A DNA stretch of 64,000 nt from Cristatella mucedo (Eukaryota > Bryozoa > Phylactolaemata > Cristatellidae): NCBI GenBank assembly GCA_009760855.2, contig WPIO01000214.1, positions 81,001 to 145,000 of the forward strand, written 5' to 3'. Positions 1 to 10,960 of this stretch are shown here, in pieces; within the stretch, counting starts at the first letter, position 1, and every line of letters begins with the position of its first letter. A program made the translations under genes and the position numbers. A model generated the notes under the pieces. The model made no database searches, was not told where the DNA came from, and worked only from the letters and a program-made list of their open reading frames with translations.

Positions 1-745
1 ATCTTGTTGACAAAGAAGCCAGAGAAGCAATTAGCTAGATCCTCACAGGGATCACTAGATAAGGAGCCAATCTGGGAGCGGTTGAGGAGATGGTTGATCG
101 TCGACATCAGCATTTTTGGATTGTGCATCTGTTATTCAACAATGTTTTTATAGAAGCTAGACTTTGCTAGGATCGATTGGTACGATCTGCAGTAGTCCTC
201 GTATGTCTGTCGATGGACAGTAGACATCCTGATCTTTTCGATGCTTTTTCAAGCTTGCGCTCAGTAGACCTAGCAAGTTAAATGTCTGTTGTAAACCATC
301 CATAGGCCGTCTGGGCGAGGGCGCACAGTGCGCTTAGTCGGAGGTGTGAACTCGTCGAGCACTTCAGCTAGTGTCGTGTTGCAGCAACAATAACCGGTGA
401 TTGGCTGATTGAGCAGCAGAAGCGAAGCATCTTGATCTTGCACCGATGGACAGCACCGATGTCAATGGTCTTGAGTTTTCGCGATTCACACATGTGTTTA
501 GATGACGAGGATGACCCTCAATCTAGACTGAGTGAGATCTGCATGTGGTCAGATAAGCAGGAAAATTGGTAATAATTGGTGATGAAAAGTGCAGTTGTAT
601 GAGAAAATGTGGTCGAGTGTGTGACCCGTGGTGTGAGTAAGGCCTTGCACATGAGCCAGAATCAGTCAGTGCACGAAGTTCAGTGCTGAAGGCGTCAGAT
701 GACATTAAAATGAATGTTGAAATCACTCATAATGAGGAAGGATAG
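1..745 (-). mobile_element. LINE (CR1/L2-like), endonuclease C-terminus to linker
   Basis: Minus-strand LINE copy running off the left edge. Reading leftwards from about 745 it encodes an APE-endonuclease motif (LIMSDFNIHF), then a degraded endonuclease end, then the linker before the reverse transcriptase. The linker matches the plus-strand copy at 35.7-36.1 kb. There are several stops and frameshifts, so it is not functional. It is the downstream half of a copy whose upstream half lies at 1536-2250; a plus-strand LINE is inserted between them. Confidence 0.75.
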
Positions 746-1535
746 ATTTCTTGCACACAAAATCGAAATGTCAGAATCGATTCGGGCTTGTTTAGATAAG
801 GATACCACAACCAAGTTGGTCCATGCATTCGTGACATCCCGTCTCGACTTTTGCAACTCACTGCTTACTGGCCTACCAGCATATGCGATCAGGCGATTGC
901 AGCTGGTGCAAAACTCCGCAGCTAGGCTTGTCTGTCGTGAGCGACGCAGTTGCCACATCAAACCACTTCTCGCCGACCTGCACTGGCTACCAGTCAAGCA
1001 ACGGATCGACTTCAAGGTTTTGTCACTCACTTTTAGCTCACTTCATTCATTGGCTCCAGTCTATCTCTCAGATCTACTCCCCCATCAGGCCAAGCATCGT
1101 ACCACCCGCTTTTCGGAATCCAACAGTCTACCAATACCTCGTACAAACCTCAAATCCTTTGGAGACCGTGCATTTAGTTCGTATGCTCCCAAAGCCTGGA
1201 ACTTCCTCCCGACCTGCGTCAGAACATCCCCTGACCTGACCACATTTAAAAGGAACTTAAAAACACACCTATTTAGGACAACATTTAGTGGGTCCCTGTG
1301 ATTCGTCCTTCACGTGCTTATGCGTGCTGACACTGTGCATGCTGCCACTAACCACATTTGCATGCTGACCTTGTGCATGTCACCTCTAACCAAGTTATTT
1401 ATTTTTTTTTGGTTTATGAAGCATGATATTACTCACCATTCAATTGCATTTCCCTTTGCAGCAAATGTTAAGCGCCTAGAAAGAGATTGAGTTCTCCGAG
1501 GGTGCTTTATCAAGTGCATTATTATTATTAAATGA
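746..1535 (+). mobile_element. 5'-truncated LINE 3' end nested in a minus-strand LINE
   Basis: Open frame 714-1301 encodes the region C-terminal to the reverse transcriptase (motifs KLVHAFVTSRLDFCNSLL and LADLHWLPVKQRIDFKVLSL), closely similar to the copies at 14.3 and 52 kb. A 3' UTR follows, then the tail block AAGCGCCTAGAAAGAGATT and ATT repeats ending near 1530. Similarity to the other copies is clear from about 780. AATGAG occurs next to both ends and may be a short target duplication. Confidence 0.8.
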
Positions 1536-2250
1536 GATAAGAGAAATCTGAGATAAAGGAGGGCTTGGTACTTGGTGGACGAGAGACTAGTGCCACCATC
1601 GGTAGCTTGTTGTAGTAGGATGTCAAGACGATAGATTCGAAAGGCTGCATCAAGGGAACTGCAAACGGCTTGAATTCGAAGTTCTCCCGTGCGAAACTAG
1701 CGGCTCCGCCTCCCGTTTTGATTGATTCAGGGTTGTGAAAGAAGGAGAAACCAGTAGGAGTGCATCTTTAATTGTCGGGCACTCTATTAATTTTAGCCAA
1801 GTTTCAGTCAAGGCGAGCAGGTTGAGACCTCTTTCAGAAATAAGATTGCTTATTACGAATGTTTTATTGCACATTGAGCGAGGATTCCAAAGACAAGCGT
1901 TAAGCTGTGCCGCCGGAGTTATAGTAGGCCTGACGATCGCTAAGTTAGGAAGATTTGCCTGAGTAACGCCTGAGAGAGAAAGCGCTCAGCGGCTGGAGAC
2001 GATGCTAGGAATACCAAGCGAGCGGCGTCTCAGCTCGCAGAGACTCGCGTCGTCTGGCGGGACCTGCGAGCCGAGTCCCCCTGCGTCGGCTTCGGGTCAC
2101 TTTTCTTTTGTTAGTGCATACATCGCAGATCTTAGCAACAGAATAACATCTAGAAATGCGTTAGACCTGCGATGACAAAGCGATAATAGGTACTCACGAT
2201 CATAACTAACAAGCAGGTTACAAGCCGCCGACATATCTAGCGCCGCCGCC
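1536..2250 (-). mobile_element. LINE endonuclease N-terminal half
   Basis: Upstream half of the copy at 1-745. Reading leftwards it encodes a SYDREYLLSL-like N-terminal motif (near 2200), then ACLWNPRSMCNKT and ERGLNLLALTETWL, which are typical of APE endonucleases of CR1/L2-type LINEs. After a frameshift the frame continues with FESIVL and VSRPPS. Decayed. Confidence 0.7.
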
Positions 2251-2290
2251 GGCGCGGCAGACTGAGCCCGAAATTTCACTACTGAGATAT

Positions 2291-2295
<5 letters not shown>

Positions 2296-2332
<37 letters not shown>
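2296..2332. repeat. (TA)n microsatellite
   Basis: Nearly pure TA dinucleotides. A second, AT-type tract lies at 2726-2769 inside the neighbouring inverted-repeat element. Confidence 0.95.
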
Positions 2333-2333
<1 letters not shown>

Positions 2334-2499
2334 ATAAATTTCACTACTTTTACTACTTATTTACTTTACGAAATTACACTACTGAGCCAGAAGCAATAAG
2401 CGCTTAGGTGTCCGTAAGCGCGTAATTTCTTATTAGCTGCGGTAAAAAAAACAGATAAGCCTTAAACGGGTCTCGGCTGTATCGGTTTCTGTATAAGAC

Positions 2500-2604
2500 G
2501 TGCGCTTTGATTGCGTCCCTGTGCATGGTCACATAACTCACAGGGTCCTTTTGATTCGTCCGTCGTGTGCTTTTGCTTGCTGACACCGTGCACACTGCCA
2601 CTAA
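2500..2604 (+). mobile_element. LINE 3' UTR, left part
   Basis: Matches the LINE 3' UTR block (GGGTCC..TGATTCGTCC, GCTGACACCGTGCA, GCCACTAA). It is cut at 2604 by the inverted-repeat element and resumes at 3343. Confidence 0.65.
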
Positions 2605-2726
2605 CTGGTTGTAGGACATTTCCCTCCCCCCGGACGTTTCCCCCTAGTGGACCCTAGGACATTTCCCTCGGACCTCCCCCCCGGGGTAGGACATTTCCCA
2701 TCCTATGTTGATGAATGTATAACTAA

Positions 2727-2757
<31 letters not shown>

Positions 2758-3342
2758 TATATATATATTTTTATTTACATGATATAATGCAGATATATAT
2801 ATATATCCATGATCAAATGAAGTTCACGCTCTACTGAAATAAAATAAACTCAGTATAAGCGGTGACTCGATAGCACGACCGATGGAGGCTGTACGGCCAG
2901 CGCGGCGGCAGTCGACGCGCGACGCCCGGTGCAGCAACGACTGCGCCGGCGGCGACGAGGTTTGGACGGGCGGTAGCCGGCGGTGCCGATGTCGGGAGGG
3001 GCGTCGGTGGAGTCGGCGGCGGCGGAGGATACTGCTACAAGCTCGCGGCTGCTGCCGAGAGCGTCTGCTGCTGGCCGCCCGGGGCAGAGCTTTGACCTTG
3101 CACTTGGTGGTCTGCCGAAAAGCAGGGCCGCAGCGACAGCGTTTCTAATGACTCTAATGTCGGAATATGTCATATATTATGTACTATATAGTATTTTTAC
3201 AAGATATGTAAACAAGACAGTTTATATCATGGCATTTCCAAACGGGAGGGAAGGAAATGCCCTACCTCAGGGGGTGGAATGTCCTACTCCAGTGGGGAAA
3301 TATCCGGGAAGGAAATATCCGGGGTAAGAATGTCCGCACTCC
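2605..3342. mobile_element. Non-autonomous inverted-repeat element, GGACATTTCC-type ends
   Basis: The LINE 3' UTR is interrupted exactly here. GCCACTAA stands at 2597-2604 and again at 3343-3350, an 8-bp candidate target duplication. The left end (2611-2700) repeats GTAGGACATTTCCC-like motifs; the right end (3228-3335) carries their reverse complement (GGGAAATGTCC-like, GGAAATATCC). The inside holds AT repeats and a GC-rich core (2880-3160) with no recognised protein. An 8-bp duplication suits a hAT- or P-like MITE, but the family is not recognised. Confidence 0.55.
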
Positions 3343-3530
3343 GCCACTAAACATATTTGCATGCTAACCCTGTGCATGTCACCTCTAACCTTGTTATGCT
3401 TGTTGACATTGAGCACGCTCCCACTAACCATTCGATTATGCTTCCTTTTTAGCGTATGTAAAGTGCCTTGAAGTAGATTAAGTTCTCTGAAGCACTATGC
3501 ACACGTACTATCAACGTAGTTGTTATTATT
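3343..3530 (+). mobile_element. LINE 3' tail, right part
   Basis: Continues the interrupted LINE 3' UTR (GCATGTCACCTCTAACC, then a degraded AAGTGCCTTGAAGTAGATTAAG tail and TTATTATT). Confidence 0.7.
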
Positions 3531-3657
3531 TGATGCCATGTTTGCTTTAGCACGGTGGCCTAAGTAGGATGTGTGTTCGATTTTGCATGATTTTTCTGCG
3601 TTTCGGCCTCAATTTCTCTCGCGTCCACTAGCAAGCCATGCGTGCATCCTTGAGGGC

Positions 3658-3817
3658 CGCGATTGGCCTGGAGGTTAAGGTGCTCACTCTTCACGCCCAA
3701 AGTCGTGCGTTCGAATCCTGCACTGGGTGATCCTTCATTGCCAACTGCAAGTGATGGTGAGAAATCGTCAGGGCTCTTCTGCCGCAATACAAATGAGGCT
3801 GTTAAATCAGCCATTTT
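3658..3817 (+). mobile_element. tRNA-derived SINE, type 1
   Basis: The head has RNA polymerase III boxes: A-box-like GGCCTGGAGGTTAAGG and B box GTTCGAATCC. The shared body follows (ACTGCAAG..., GGCTCTTCTGCCGC, AATGAGGCTGTTAAATCAGCC). The same order occurs in at least seven other copies in the window. Not a tRNA gene: there is no cloverleaf 3' half. Confidence 0.8.
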
Positions 3818-3819
3818 GT

Positions 3820-4677
3820 ATTTTCAAACTTTTGTTTTTCCACCATTTGCTGAGCTTTCAGACGACGATTTCTGGCTGGCTTGTTCGCGGCCCGGCGCTC
3901 GTTTGTCGCCATCGCTACGCTATCGCAACGGGCACCTGCACGGGCTCTTTATTGAAGCCGCTTCGCGCGAATTAAAAAAAATTCTGCCGCCATCCAGCCG
4001 CCGAGAACGAGGAATGGGCGGATAACGCTAACTTCCGGATTGCGCTTACTTCCGCCGCTTTCTTTTTCCTCTAGCGCATCCAACTAATTGAGCAGGGACG
4101 CCAGCTGTTTGCTTTGTTAATAGCACGCTCACCGCTGTCGCCGTCGCTACAAATGAAATAGGTAGCGTTTTAATGGGCTTTTTATGGCGACCTTTGTGCC
4201 TTTATGAGGCGCCGGCATTGAAACGTAATTAAAAAGTACGGTGCGGAGGAGCGCGCGGCACGCGGCACTCGAGCGGTGCGCGACTGCTCTCGCTGACGCG
4301 TCGCAATTACCGGCGACTCAGAGCGCTCCTCTCCGGAGACTCGCGCGCGTGCTCCCGATCAAATGTCACGCGTGGGACGCTGGCGCCGGAGCGAGGACCT
4401 CGCGAGGACTCGCTGCTTCGCAGAGTCGGAACGCGAGGCTCCGCCGTTCGATTGGTCGGCTCAATGACGCTTGCGTTAAGTTTACGCGCTACAGTTTAAG
4501 TTTACGTTTACGTGCTGTGCATCTCCAAACCAACTGGCAGAATAAAAAATTCGATCTGACGATCTAGTTACTCCCTTCCGGCTTCTCACTGCATACACTC
4601 TGCATCATCCAAGACTCTGCATAGACTGTGCATCATCTAAGTCTTAGACAAACAAAGTCGCATCTGCTCCGCTCAGC

Positions 4678-4678
<1 letters not shown>
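3820..4678. other. No gene seen
   Basis: Unique-looking sequence turning GC-rich from 4230. An open frame at 4241-4567 has no recognisable features and looks like chance. Confidence 0.5.

Positions 4679-4679
<1 letters not shown>

Positions 4680-4722
<43 letters not shown>
4680..4722. repeat. (CT)n microsatellite
   Basis: About 43 bp of CT dinucleotides. Confidence 0.95.
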
Positions 4723-4724
<2 letters not shown>

Positions 4725-5023
4725 GCCGTGAGATCCGCTTGTCTTTTTTTTCCCGCGTTCTTTGCGAGCTTAAGATGGCGTACTATTCAGTACTCCATCT
4801 TACTGCAATCAGAGGTTGTACTAACCGCCGGCCATTAGTGTCGTCTCGGGTGCCTTTGCATTCTCGCCTAAGCGTGAAACATTGCTTGTCATCAGCTTTT
4901 GATAAAAGCACCAAGACATTGATAATCAGTTGTCTCAGGGTGCCATACGAAATACTTATTAAAATTAATGCTAGTGAAGAGTCGGTGCGTAAAAGGTTTC
5001 GTTAAACCAGCGATAGAAAAAAG

Positions 5024-5192
5024 CCGAATCAACCGCCTCATTTGTATAGCGACAGAAGAGCCTCACTGGCTGCGACCACCGCTTCCAGTTGGCAACATGG
5101 GATCGCCCAACTGCAGGATTCGAACCCACGTGACCTCGGTCGTCGAGAAAAGAGCGACTGCGTCACCTATCGGTAGTGCGGTCACTTACGAC
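5024..5192 (-). mobile_element. tRNA-derived SINE, type 1
   Basis: Reverse orientation: body (CCTCATTTGTATAGCGACAGAAGAGCC), then inverted B box GGATTCGAACCCACG. Same family as 3658-3817. Confidence 0.8.
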
Positions 5193-6308
5193 CTCTGTTG
5201 ACTATTCCCAAAAGTCAGCAGTCATTGTAGGAGCTACCAAAGAAATTTTGCCTGACTGCTTTCTTTCTGGGCCTCATCAGTAACCGAAAGGGCGGAGCGG
5301 GGGGATTTCTGGGGCCAGGCTGCCGAGACTTTATCTGCTGATGGAGCGAGCTGCCGCCGCGTCTACCGCCGACGACGACGGCGGCGGCGGCGGCGGCGGC
5401 GGCGGGCGGCCTCCTGAGGCACGAATTCAATCCGCCGCCGCTCGCCGCAGCGTCGCGGCGGCGGCGTTGGGCGCTCTCTCGGTATCGGCCGCCGCCGCGT
5501 CGTCTTTTTTCCTTCCCGAGAGGCCTCGCCACGCCGCGCTCGGGCAGCGGGGCTGGCCGTCGGACGAGCGGCGACGCGGCAACGCAGTCGCGGTAGCGCG
5601 CCAGCGGCGGCGGTGCCGGCGGCATCGCCGCCGCCGGCGCAGTCGCGAGTCCACGTCGTGCGCCGGCTGCGTAGGAAGGCGAACGCGGCGGCGGCGGCGG
5701 CGGCGGAGAGTGGCCACTCAGAAGGGACGCGCTCGGCTCGCACGTGTCACGAGCGATCATGTCAACCACTGCGACCGAGCAGCCAGACATAATTCGGCCG
5801 ATGCAATCAGCCCGAGACATAACGCAATCGCTCGGCAAAATGCAAATTGCGCTCTTCGCGACGCGCGAGTCATCGCCGATTCGCTCCGCGGCGGCGGCGG
5901 CGGCGGCCGCCGACGCTACAAGCAGAGGCGGAGGCGAAAACGAGGGGACCTGTCGAAGGCCGCTGCCGAGGAGGGGACATGTCGACGTGCGTTGCGCCCG
6001 ACGCCGCTCGGCGACCTCGCCGCATGCGCGTCGGCGAGTTGCGAGTTGCCATATTTACGCGCTATCGCCATCGCGCGTGCGGCGAGTTGTCGCCGACGCG
6101 CGGGGGCCGCGCGAGACTTTGTAACAGACGCCCTTTGAGGAGGTGTCGCGGAGTTTGGGTACTTTAATTGAAAAGCTAGCGATGTGGAAGAAGATGGAAG
6201 GAGATGGAAGTGGCGAATCGAACGAGACGGCTGCGCCGCGGCCGTCTCGTGACGCATGCAGCTTCCGCGTGGCATCTCTCTTCTTGCCTCTCTGTGCCTC
6301 TTTCTCGC

Positions 6309-6314
<6 letters not shown>

Positions 6315-6388
<74 letters not shown>
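6315..6388. repeat. (CT)n microsatellite
   Basis: About 74 bp of CT dinucleotides inside the GC-rich domain. It produces spurious LSLSLS and RERERE frames. Confidence 0.95.
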
Positions 6389-6391
<3 letters not shown>

Positions 6392-7837
6392 ACATCTCTT
6401 TTCCTCTTCTGTTTCCGTCCACCATCTCTTCTCTCTCTTTTCTTTTGCGTTCAGCAGTATGAGTGAAGTCGTCAAACTCTGCAATCTCCTCCATCTAGGG
6501 TCCGACGAAGATATCAGCCTTGACCTATGCCTCAGATAGCTGTGTACAGACATGCTAGAATTACTTGAAAGACGCTTGCTCTTTGTGTTGAGCGACAGGC
6601 GCGAGCCGCTGACCCACGCTGGCCGGGGTCGCACGACCGCTGCCGAAGCTGCCGTTGGTCTGAATCGCCATCCGCCGCCAGCGCAGCCGCTGCCTGCCAG
6701 AAAGCCGAGGCAGCGAATAGGAAGCCGGGTTGGGGCGGGCGAGACGCTCGGATGGCGACGCCGCAGCCGAGCGAGCCGCGCCGCGGCGCTCCGAGACCGC
6801 TGCCCCGCAAGTCTCAATCGATGGCGCAGCGGGTCGGCGGCGGGCCTCCGCGCTGTCGGCCGCCGCAGGCGACACGGACGCATTCGCGCGCTTTCTCGCG
6901 GCGGCGGCCGCCCGACGATCGCGAGAAAGCGCGGCGTCCGCGGCGCGTCGATTCACTCCGCGGCGGCCGGTCTAGCTATGCTAACGAGAGCGGACGCGTT
7001 TATTCCGGCATTTTCTACGGCAATAATCGCTTTTTCAGCGCACAATGAGAGAATGAGGAGATAGTATTGCATTAACAATGCGAACAAAGCGATCGCGGCG
7101 GCGGCCGCACGCTGTCGAGTGCCATCTTTTTCTTCGGGCGGCGGCGCCCGAGCGGCGTCGGCGCCCGAGAGCGAGCAGCTGCGTGCGCGCGCAGCCTTCT
7201 CTGCGCCCGTCGCCTCTGCCGGCGCAGCGCGACGCGAGACGATCGGGTGCCATTTTTTCGATTTTTATTTCCTTTATAACCTCAGCGCCGCCTCCTCAAA
7301 AGAACCGTCGACAAGGAAGTGCAGCCGGTCGGCTCGGCCGACAAAGCCCACCCGCGCCTCGGTGGGCTCGCTGTAATCCACTCGCGCCGCCGCTTCGTCG
7401 CCGCGGGTGGATTGCAGCGAGCCGAAACTTGCGAGAGGATTACAGCGAGCCGGTGTTACACTCGCAGCGAGCGGCTCGGCCGAGCGGCTCGCAGCGGCTC
7501 TGGGCAAAGCCTGCCTAATCCCTCGAGCGGCAGCGACGGGCGGCGGCGGCGACCCACTGAAGCGCTTCGCAGCCCACCGAGGCAGGCATGCCATTCGTCA
7601 GGCTCCGTTGACCGGGAGACAGCTCCCACTTGATAGCGAGCTAACGATGGGTCGCAGGATGGGCGGCGGTGGCTCGGCGTCGGGTGGTCTGCGGGGGGGG
7701 GGGGGTGGCGAGGCGGAAGGCTCGGAGCGGGGCGGCGGCGACGGCTCACCAATGCGAAGCCACCACCGCCGCTACCCCGAGTGTTCCGCGCGTTCACCGT
7801 TCTTGGTTCGAACGTTTGGTGCGTTCGCCGTCGTGTT

Positions 7838-7878
7838 CGTAGTAGTAGCAGCAGTAGAAGCAGTAGAAGCAGTTGCAG

Positions 7879-7923
<45 letters not shown>

Positions 7924-7938
7924 TAGTAGCAGCAGTAA
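7838..7938. repeat. (CAG)n-type trinucleotide repeat
   Basis: Interrupted GTAGCAG units lead into a pure CAG run at about 7880-7920. Confidence 0.9.
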
Positions 7939-8183
7939 TGTCGCTCCTGATGAGGTCATCGAGTCCAGTTCCGCCAGCGTGATGCCGGCTGATCGCTTGT
8001 CACGCACTTTAGCAGATACGAAACGAATCGAGTGTAGAGAGGGGGAATACTAACGTCATCGCGCTGTCAGCGACGCACGCCTCGCTCGAGGTCGCGTGCG
8101 CCGCCCGTCGTCGAGTCGCCGTCGTCGTGGCCGCCGCCGTCAGTCAGGGCGGCGGCGGCGACGGCTCTTCCGATCCCGCGACA

Positions 8184-9123
8184 CTAGGTCACCGGCATAG
8201 GCGTTCGGTAGAGCTCATCCTGCTTCATCATCATGTAGGCCTGCCTGTGGAAGTCGCCATAACCCGCCAGGTACGGTATGCTGTACGGAGACTGGCTGGC
8301 CGCGGCGGCAGCCGCCGCGGCGAAGTAGGGCGAGTACAGGTGGCAGCCGGCGAGCGTTGGCGCGACGCCGCCGGCGAGCGTCGTGATGGCCATGTCGGAG
8401 CTCAGCTTTGCAGCCGCTGCGGCCGACGTCGCCACGTCGTAGCCGTAGAGCGAGGCCGGCGGCAGGAACGAGGCGGCGGCGGCAGCCGCCGCAGCGCGCA
8501 TTTTCTCGGCGGCGACGAGGGAGCTCTCTTGCATGGGAGACATGCAGTGGCCCAGGCTCGCGAATCCAGTCACGCCGGGGATGACCGACAGCGAGAACGG
8601 AAACTTGTCTTTCTTGATCAGCGTCTTGGGCTTCCTTCGCGGCCTGCAACGACGACGGCGGCGGACGCTGGTGGCGGTGCGCCGCTAGTTTGGCGGCGGC
8701 GTCTATTTTCGAAGCTCAAGCGCTCGGCGGCCTCCCGGCGCCGCGCGCCCGCGGTCTGACGGATGGGGAAAGGGGAAAGGGCTTGCCGCGCAGGGCTACA
8801 AGGGGTGCGGCGGCGGCGGCGGCGGCGGCGGCGTACCTGTATTTGTAGTCGGGATGGTCCTTCATGTGCTGCGCCCGAAGCCGCTTGGCTTCGTCGATGA
8901 ATGGTCGCTTGTCCTCCTCGGCTAGGAGCTTCCAGTCGGCGCCGAGCCGCTTGGAAATCTCCGAGTTGTGCATCTTGGGATTCTGCTGCGCCATCTTGCG
9001 TCTCTGCCCGCGAGACCAGACCATGAAGGCGTTCATCGGTCGCTTGATGTGATCGCCGCCGCCGCCGCTCAGCTCCTTGCCGTTCGCCGCCGGCGGCGAC
9101 GCCGTCAAATGCATGGCGACCAT
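8184..9123 (-). CDS. SoxB2: SoxB2 (Sox14/Sox21-type) HMG-box transcription factor, two exons
   Basis: Nuclear DNA-binding regulator; SoxB2 proteins act mainly in neural development, usually as repressors. Exon 1 is 9123-8837, exon 2 is 8643-8184, joined to 248 residues. The start ATG at 9123 is the first after an in-frame TAG; a second ATG lies three codons on. The HMG box spans about residues 24-102: [20 protein letters not shown], then [18 protein letters not shown] and [12 protein letters not shown], with the group B extension [13 protein letters not shown] reconstituted across the splice. After the box come KKDKFPF, AEKMR and [11 protein letters not shown]; the FLPPAS block recalls vertebrate Sox14/21 and supports B2 over B1. 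The tail has poly-Ala runs and ends [11 protein letters not shown]. No neighbouring gene is seen. B2 placement is less certain than Sox group B. Confidence 0.93.
8644..8836 (-). other. SoxB2 intron (193 bp)
   Basis: Donor TACAG|GTACGC (exon ends at 8837) and acceptor GTTGCAG|G (exon starts at 8643). The split AG|G codon restores Arg in YKYRPRRK, so the splice is fixed by the conserved protein. Unspliced reading gives a poly-Ala tail unlike any Sox protein. Confidence 0.9.
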
Positions 9124-9284
9124 GCTGCTCTTCTAAGCCTTTCTAGCGAGCTCGCTAACGTTGACTGCTCGTACGCGATTGACTGCGCGCGCACTCGGAT
9201 CCCTCGAACGAGGGCTGTCGGTACGGTGGTACGCCGGATACTGCGGAAGTCGCGCTCTCTGGGCGCTCCGCCGGATGGGGTCGA

Positions 9285-9345
9285 CCTTTTATTATGCGCT
9301 CGCGGCCGCCGCCGCGCAGCCGCCGCGACCCGTGACGCGGCCAAT
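9285..9345 (-). promoter_or_regulatory. Candidate SoxB2 core promoter
   Basis: On the minus strand an A/T-rich TATA-like ATAATAAAAGG (9295-9285) lies about 160 bp upstream of the start codon. An inverted CCAAT box (CCAAT on plus at 9341-9345) lies about 45 bp further upstream. Spacing suits a transcription start near 9260. Motif evidence only. Confidence 0.35.
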
Positions 9346-9503
9346 GGTGCATGGAATAAGTGATTTCTGACTTGTCCGCTCTTGTTCGGTTCGTCGCGAT
9401 AGGTCGATCATTTTCAACGGGCTTTTCCCATTAGGCTCGGTCCCGCCTTGATAGATGGCCCATCTCGTCACTTCGTCAGCCGAACGGTCGCCGGTCGCTG
9501 ACG

Positions 9504-9511
9504 AACAATGG
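9504..9511. promoter_or_regulatory. SOX consensus site upstream of SoxB2
   Basis: AACAATGG is a perfect Sox core, about 210 bp upstream of the TATA-like element. It could allow auto- or cross-regulation, but one 8-bp match may be chance. Confidence 0.25.
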
Positions 9512-9588
9512 CTGTGCAGCCGGGCGTGAAGACGAGAGTCCACCGTTGATGTGGCTAACAAATGCAGGCATCGGCCGCCGCAGCGTCA

Positions 9589-9675
<87 letters not shown>
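9589..9675. repeat. (GCC)n trinucleotide repeat
   Basis: About 87 bp of nearly pure GCC, roughly 29 units, some 470 bp upstream of the SoxB2 start codon. It yields poly-Ala and poly-Arg frames that are not genes. Confidence 0.95.
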
Positions 9676-9676
<1 letters not shown>

Positions 9677-10604
9677 TAGCATCCTCGGCAGGCCGGCGCC
9701 ACCGCCGCCTCCACCCTGCTGCTGCTGCTGCAGCGCAGCACCGCAGCAGCATCCGGTTCGCGTCGACTCTACGACCTCCGATGCCCGAGAGCGCGCTTCG
9801 CCGCCGCGGGCGGCCGCCGCCGAGGCTTAATAAATTGGCCGCCGACCTGCCGGCAAAGGCCGCCGCGGCTCGAGGATCGTCGGCCGATCGTCGGCCGACG
9901 CGTCGCCATTGGCAGTGGCGAGACTGCAGACAAATCTTTCGCCGCGCCCACTCGCCCGCTCGACGCGCCGTCCAGCGCCGAAAGAGAGCGGCGGCGGCAA
10001 GCGCACGACGTCGGCGGCTCGTTCAAACGGTGGCCGTTGGCAGATCCGAGGCCGCCGCGGTCGCCTTCCACACACCCTCGCGCGCCCGCCGGACGCAGGC
10101 GGCGTCGGCGGCTGCTGCCTACGGGCGGGAGGCCCCGAGCGCTCCGGGACGTACCGACACCGTCGTCATCGGTCGCGGTATCGTCGGTCGCGGCGACTCG
10201 CGAGCTCGAACCGCGGCCGCCGCAACGACGGTCGTCGAGCGCTCTCCCCCTCCCCGACGCACGCTGCGGCGCCCGTCCCTCTACGGATTGTGGCGAAAGG
10301 CTGCGGAACGCGTGCGCCCATGTGACCGCCTGCGGCCCCATCGGTACCCCATTCCGCGGAGAATCAAAGCCGGCGGCGATCGCGAGCCCCTACGACCTGG
10401 CGTCAGCTGCTGAGCCCACAGCCGCTGGCGAAATATCCGTCGAGCGTCTTTGCGAGCAGCTACCGCAGGTAGCTGTACTGGTCGCGAGCACTCGTTCAGG
10501 AAGTCTGGTCGCATATCTGTCTGTCTATGTGTCTTTCCGTCTCTTTCACTGTCTCTGTCTGTCTGTCGTCTGTCTCTCCGTCTGTCTGGCTCTGGCCTCT
10601 ACCA

Positions 10605-10640
10605 ATATACCGAGAGAGCTCTCTATCTCTCTCGGTATAT
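10605..10640. repeat. Hairpin, 14-bp stem
   Basis: ATATACCGAGAGAG (10605-10618) pairs perfectly with CTCTCTCGGTATAT (10627-10640) across an 8-nt loop. Confidence 0.85.
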
Positions 10641-10960
10641 CGCCAAGCTATTCGCCGAGGGAAGAAAGCGCGCGTCCGCTGATGCAACTTCCTGCGGCGG
10701 ACCGCTGTCGACGTCTGACGTGAAGTGAACGGGCGTCGGCGTTTTCCGGTGAGGAGCGACTTCCGGCGAGGTTCGACTTCCGTGCGGTGCCACTTCCAGC
10801 CGCGGACTGCCGTCAGCGGCGCCACGGCGGCGTCGCTGCGCGAGTGAGCGCCGCCGTGGCGCCTGGTCGAGCGGCGGCGGCCGACGGCCAACGCAAGTAC
10901 GGACGGCGGTAAGCGGTGTCCGGCGGGCGCGCGCGCAGACCGCAACCTGCACACGCTGCA

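Larger units (their letters stand above)
5330..8120. other. GC-rich, CpG-island-like domain downstream of SoxB2
   Basis: Dense CG dinucleotides and GGC/GCG runs, for example (GGC)n at 5383-5404. All six frames give long Ala/Arg/Pro-rich open frames that overlap on both strands, the pattern of base composition and not of coding. On the minus strand this includes the probable SoxB2 3' UTR; an AATAAA (7269-7264) could serve as a distal poly(A) signal. An octamer ATGCAAAT lies at 5840-5847. Confidence 0.6.

Noticed and set aside
5341-10413. Many long open frames in the GC-rich domain
   Set aside because: They overlap on both strands in all frames, consist of Ala/Arg/Pro/Gly runs and follow GGC/GCC repeats; base composition explains them. 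Only the SoxB2 exons show conserved protein.
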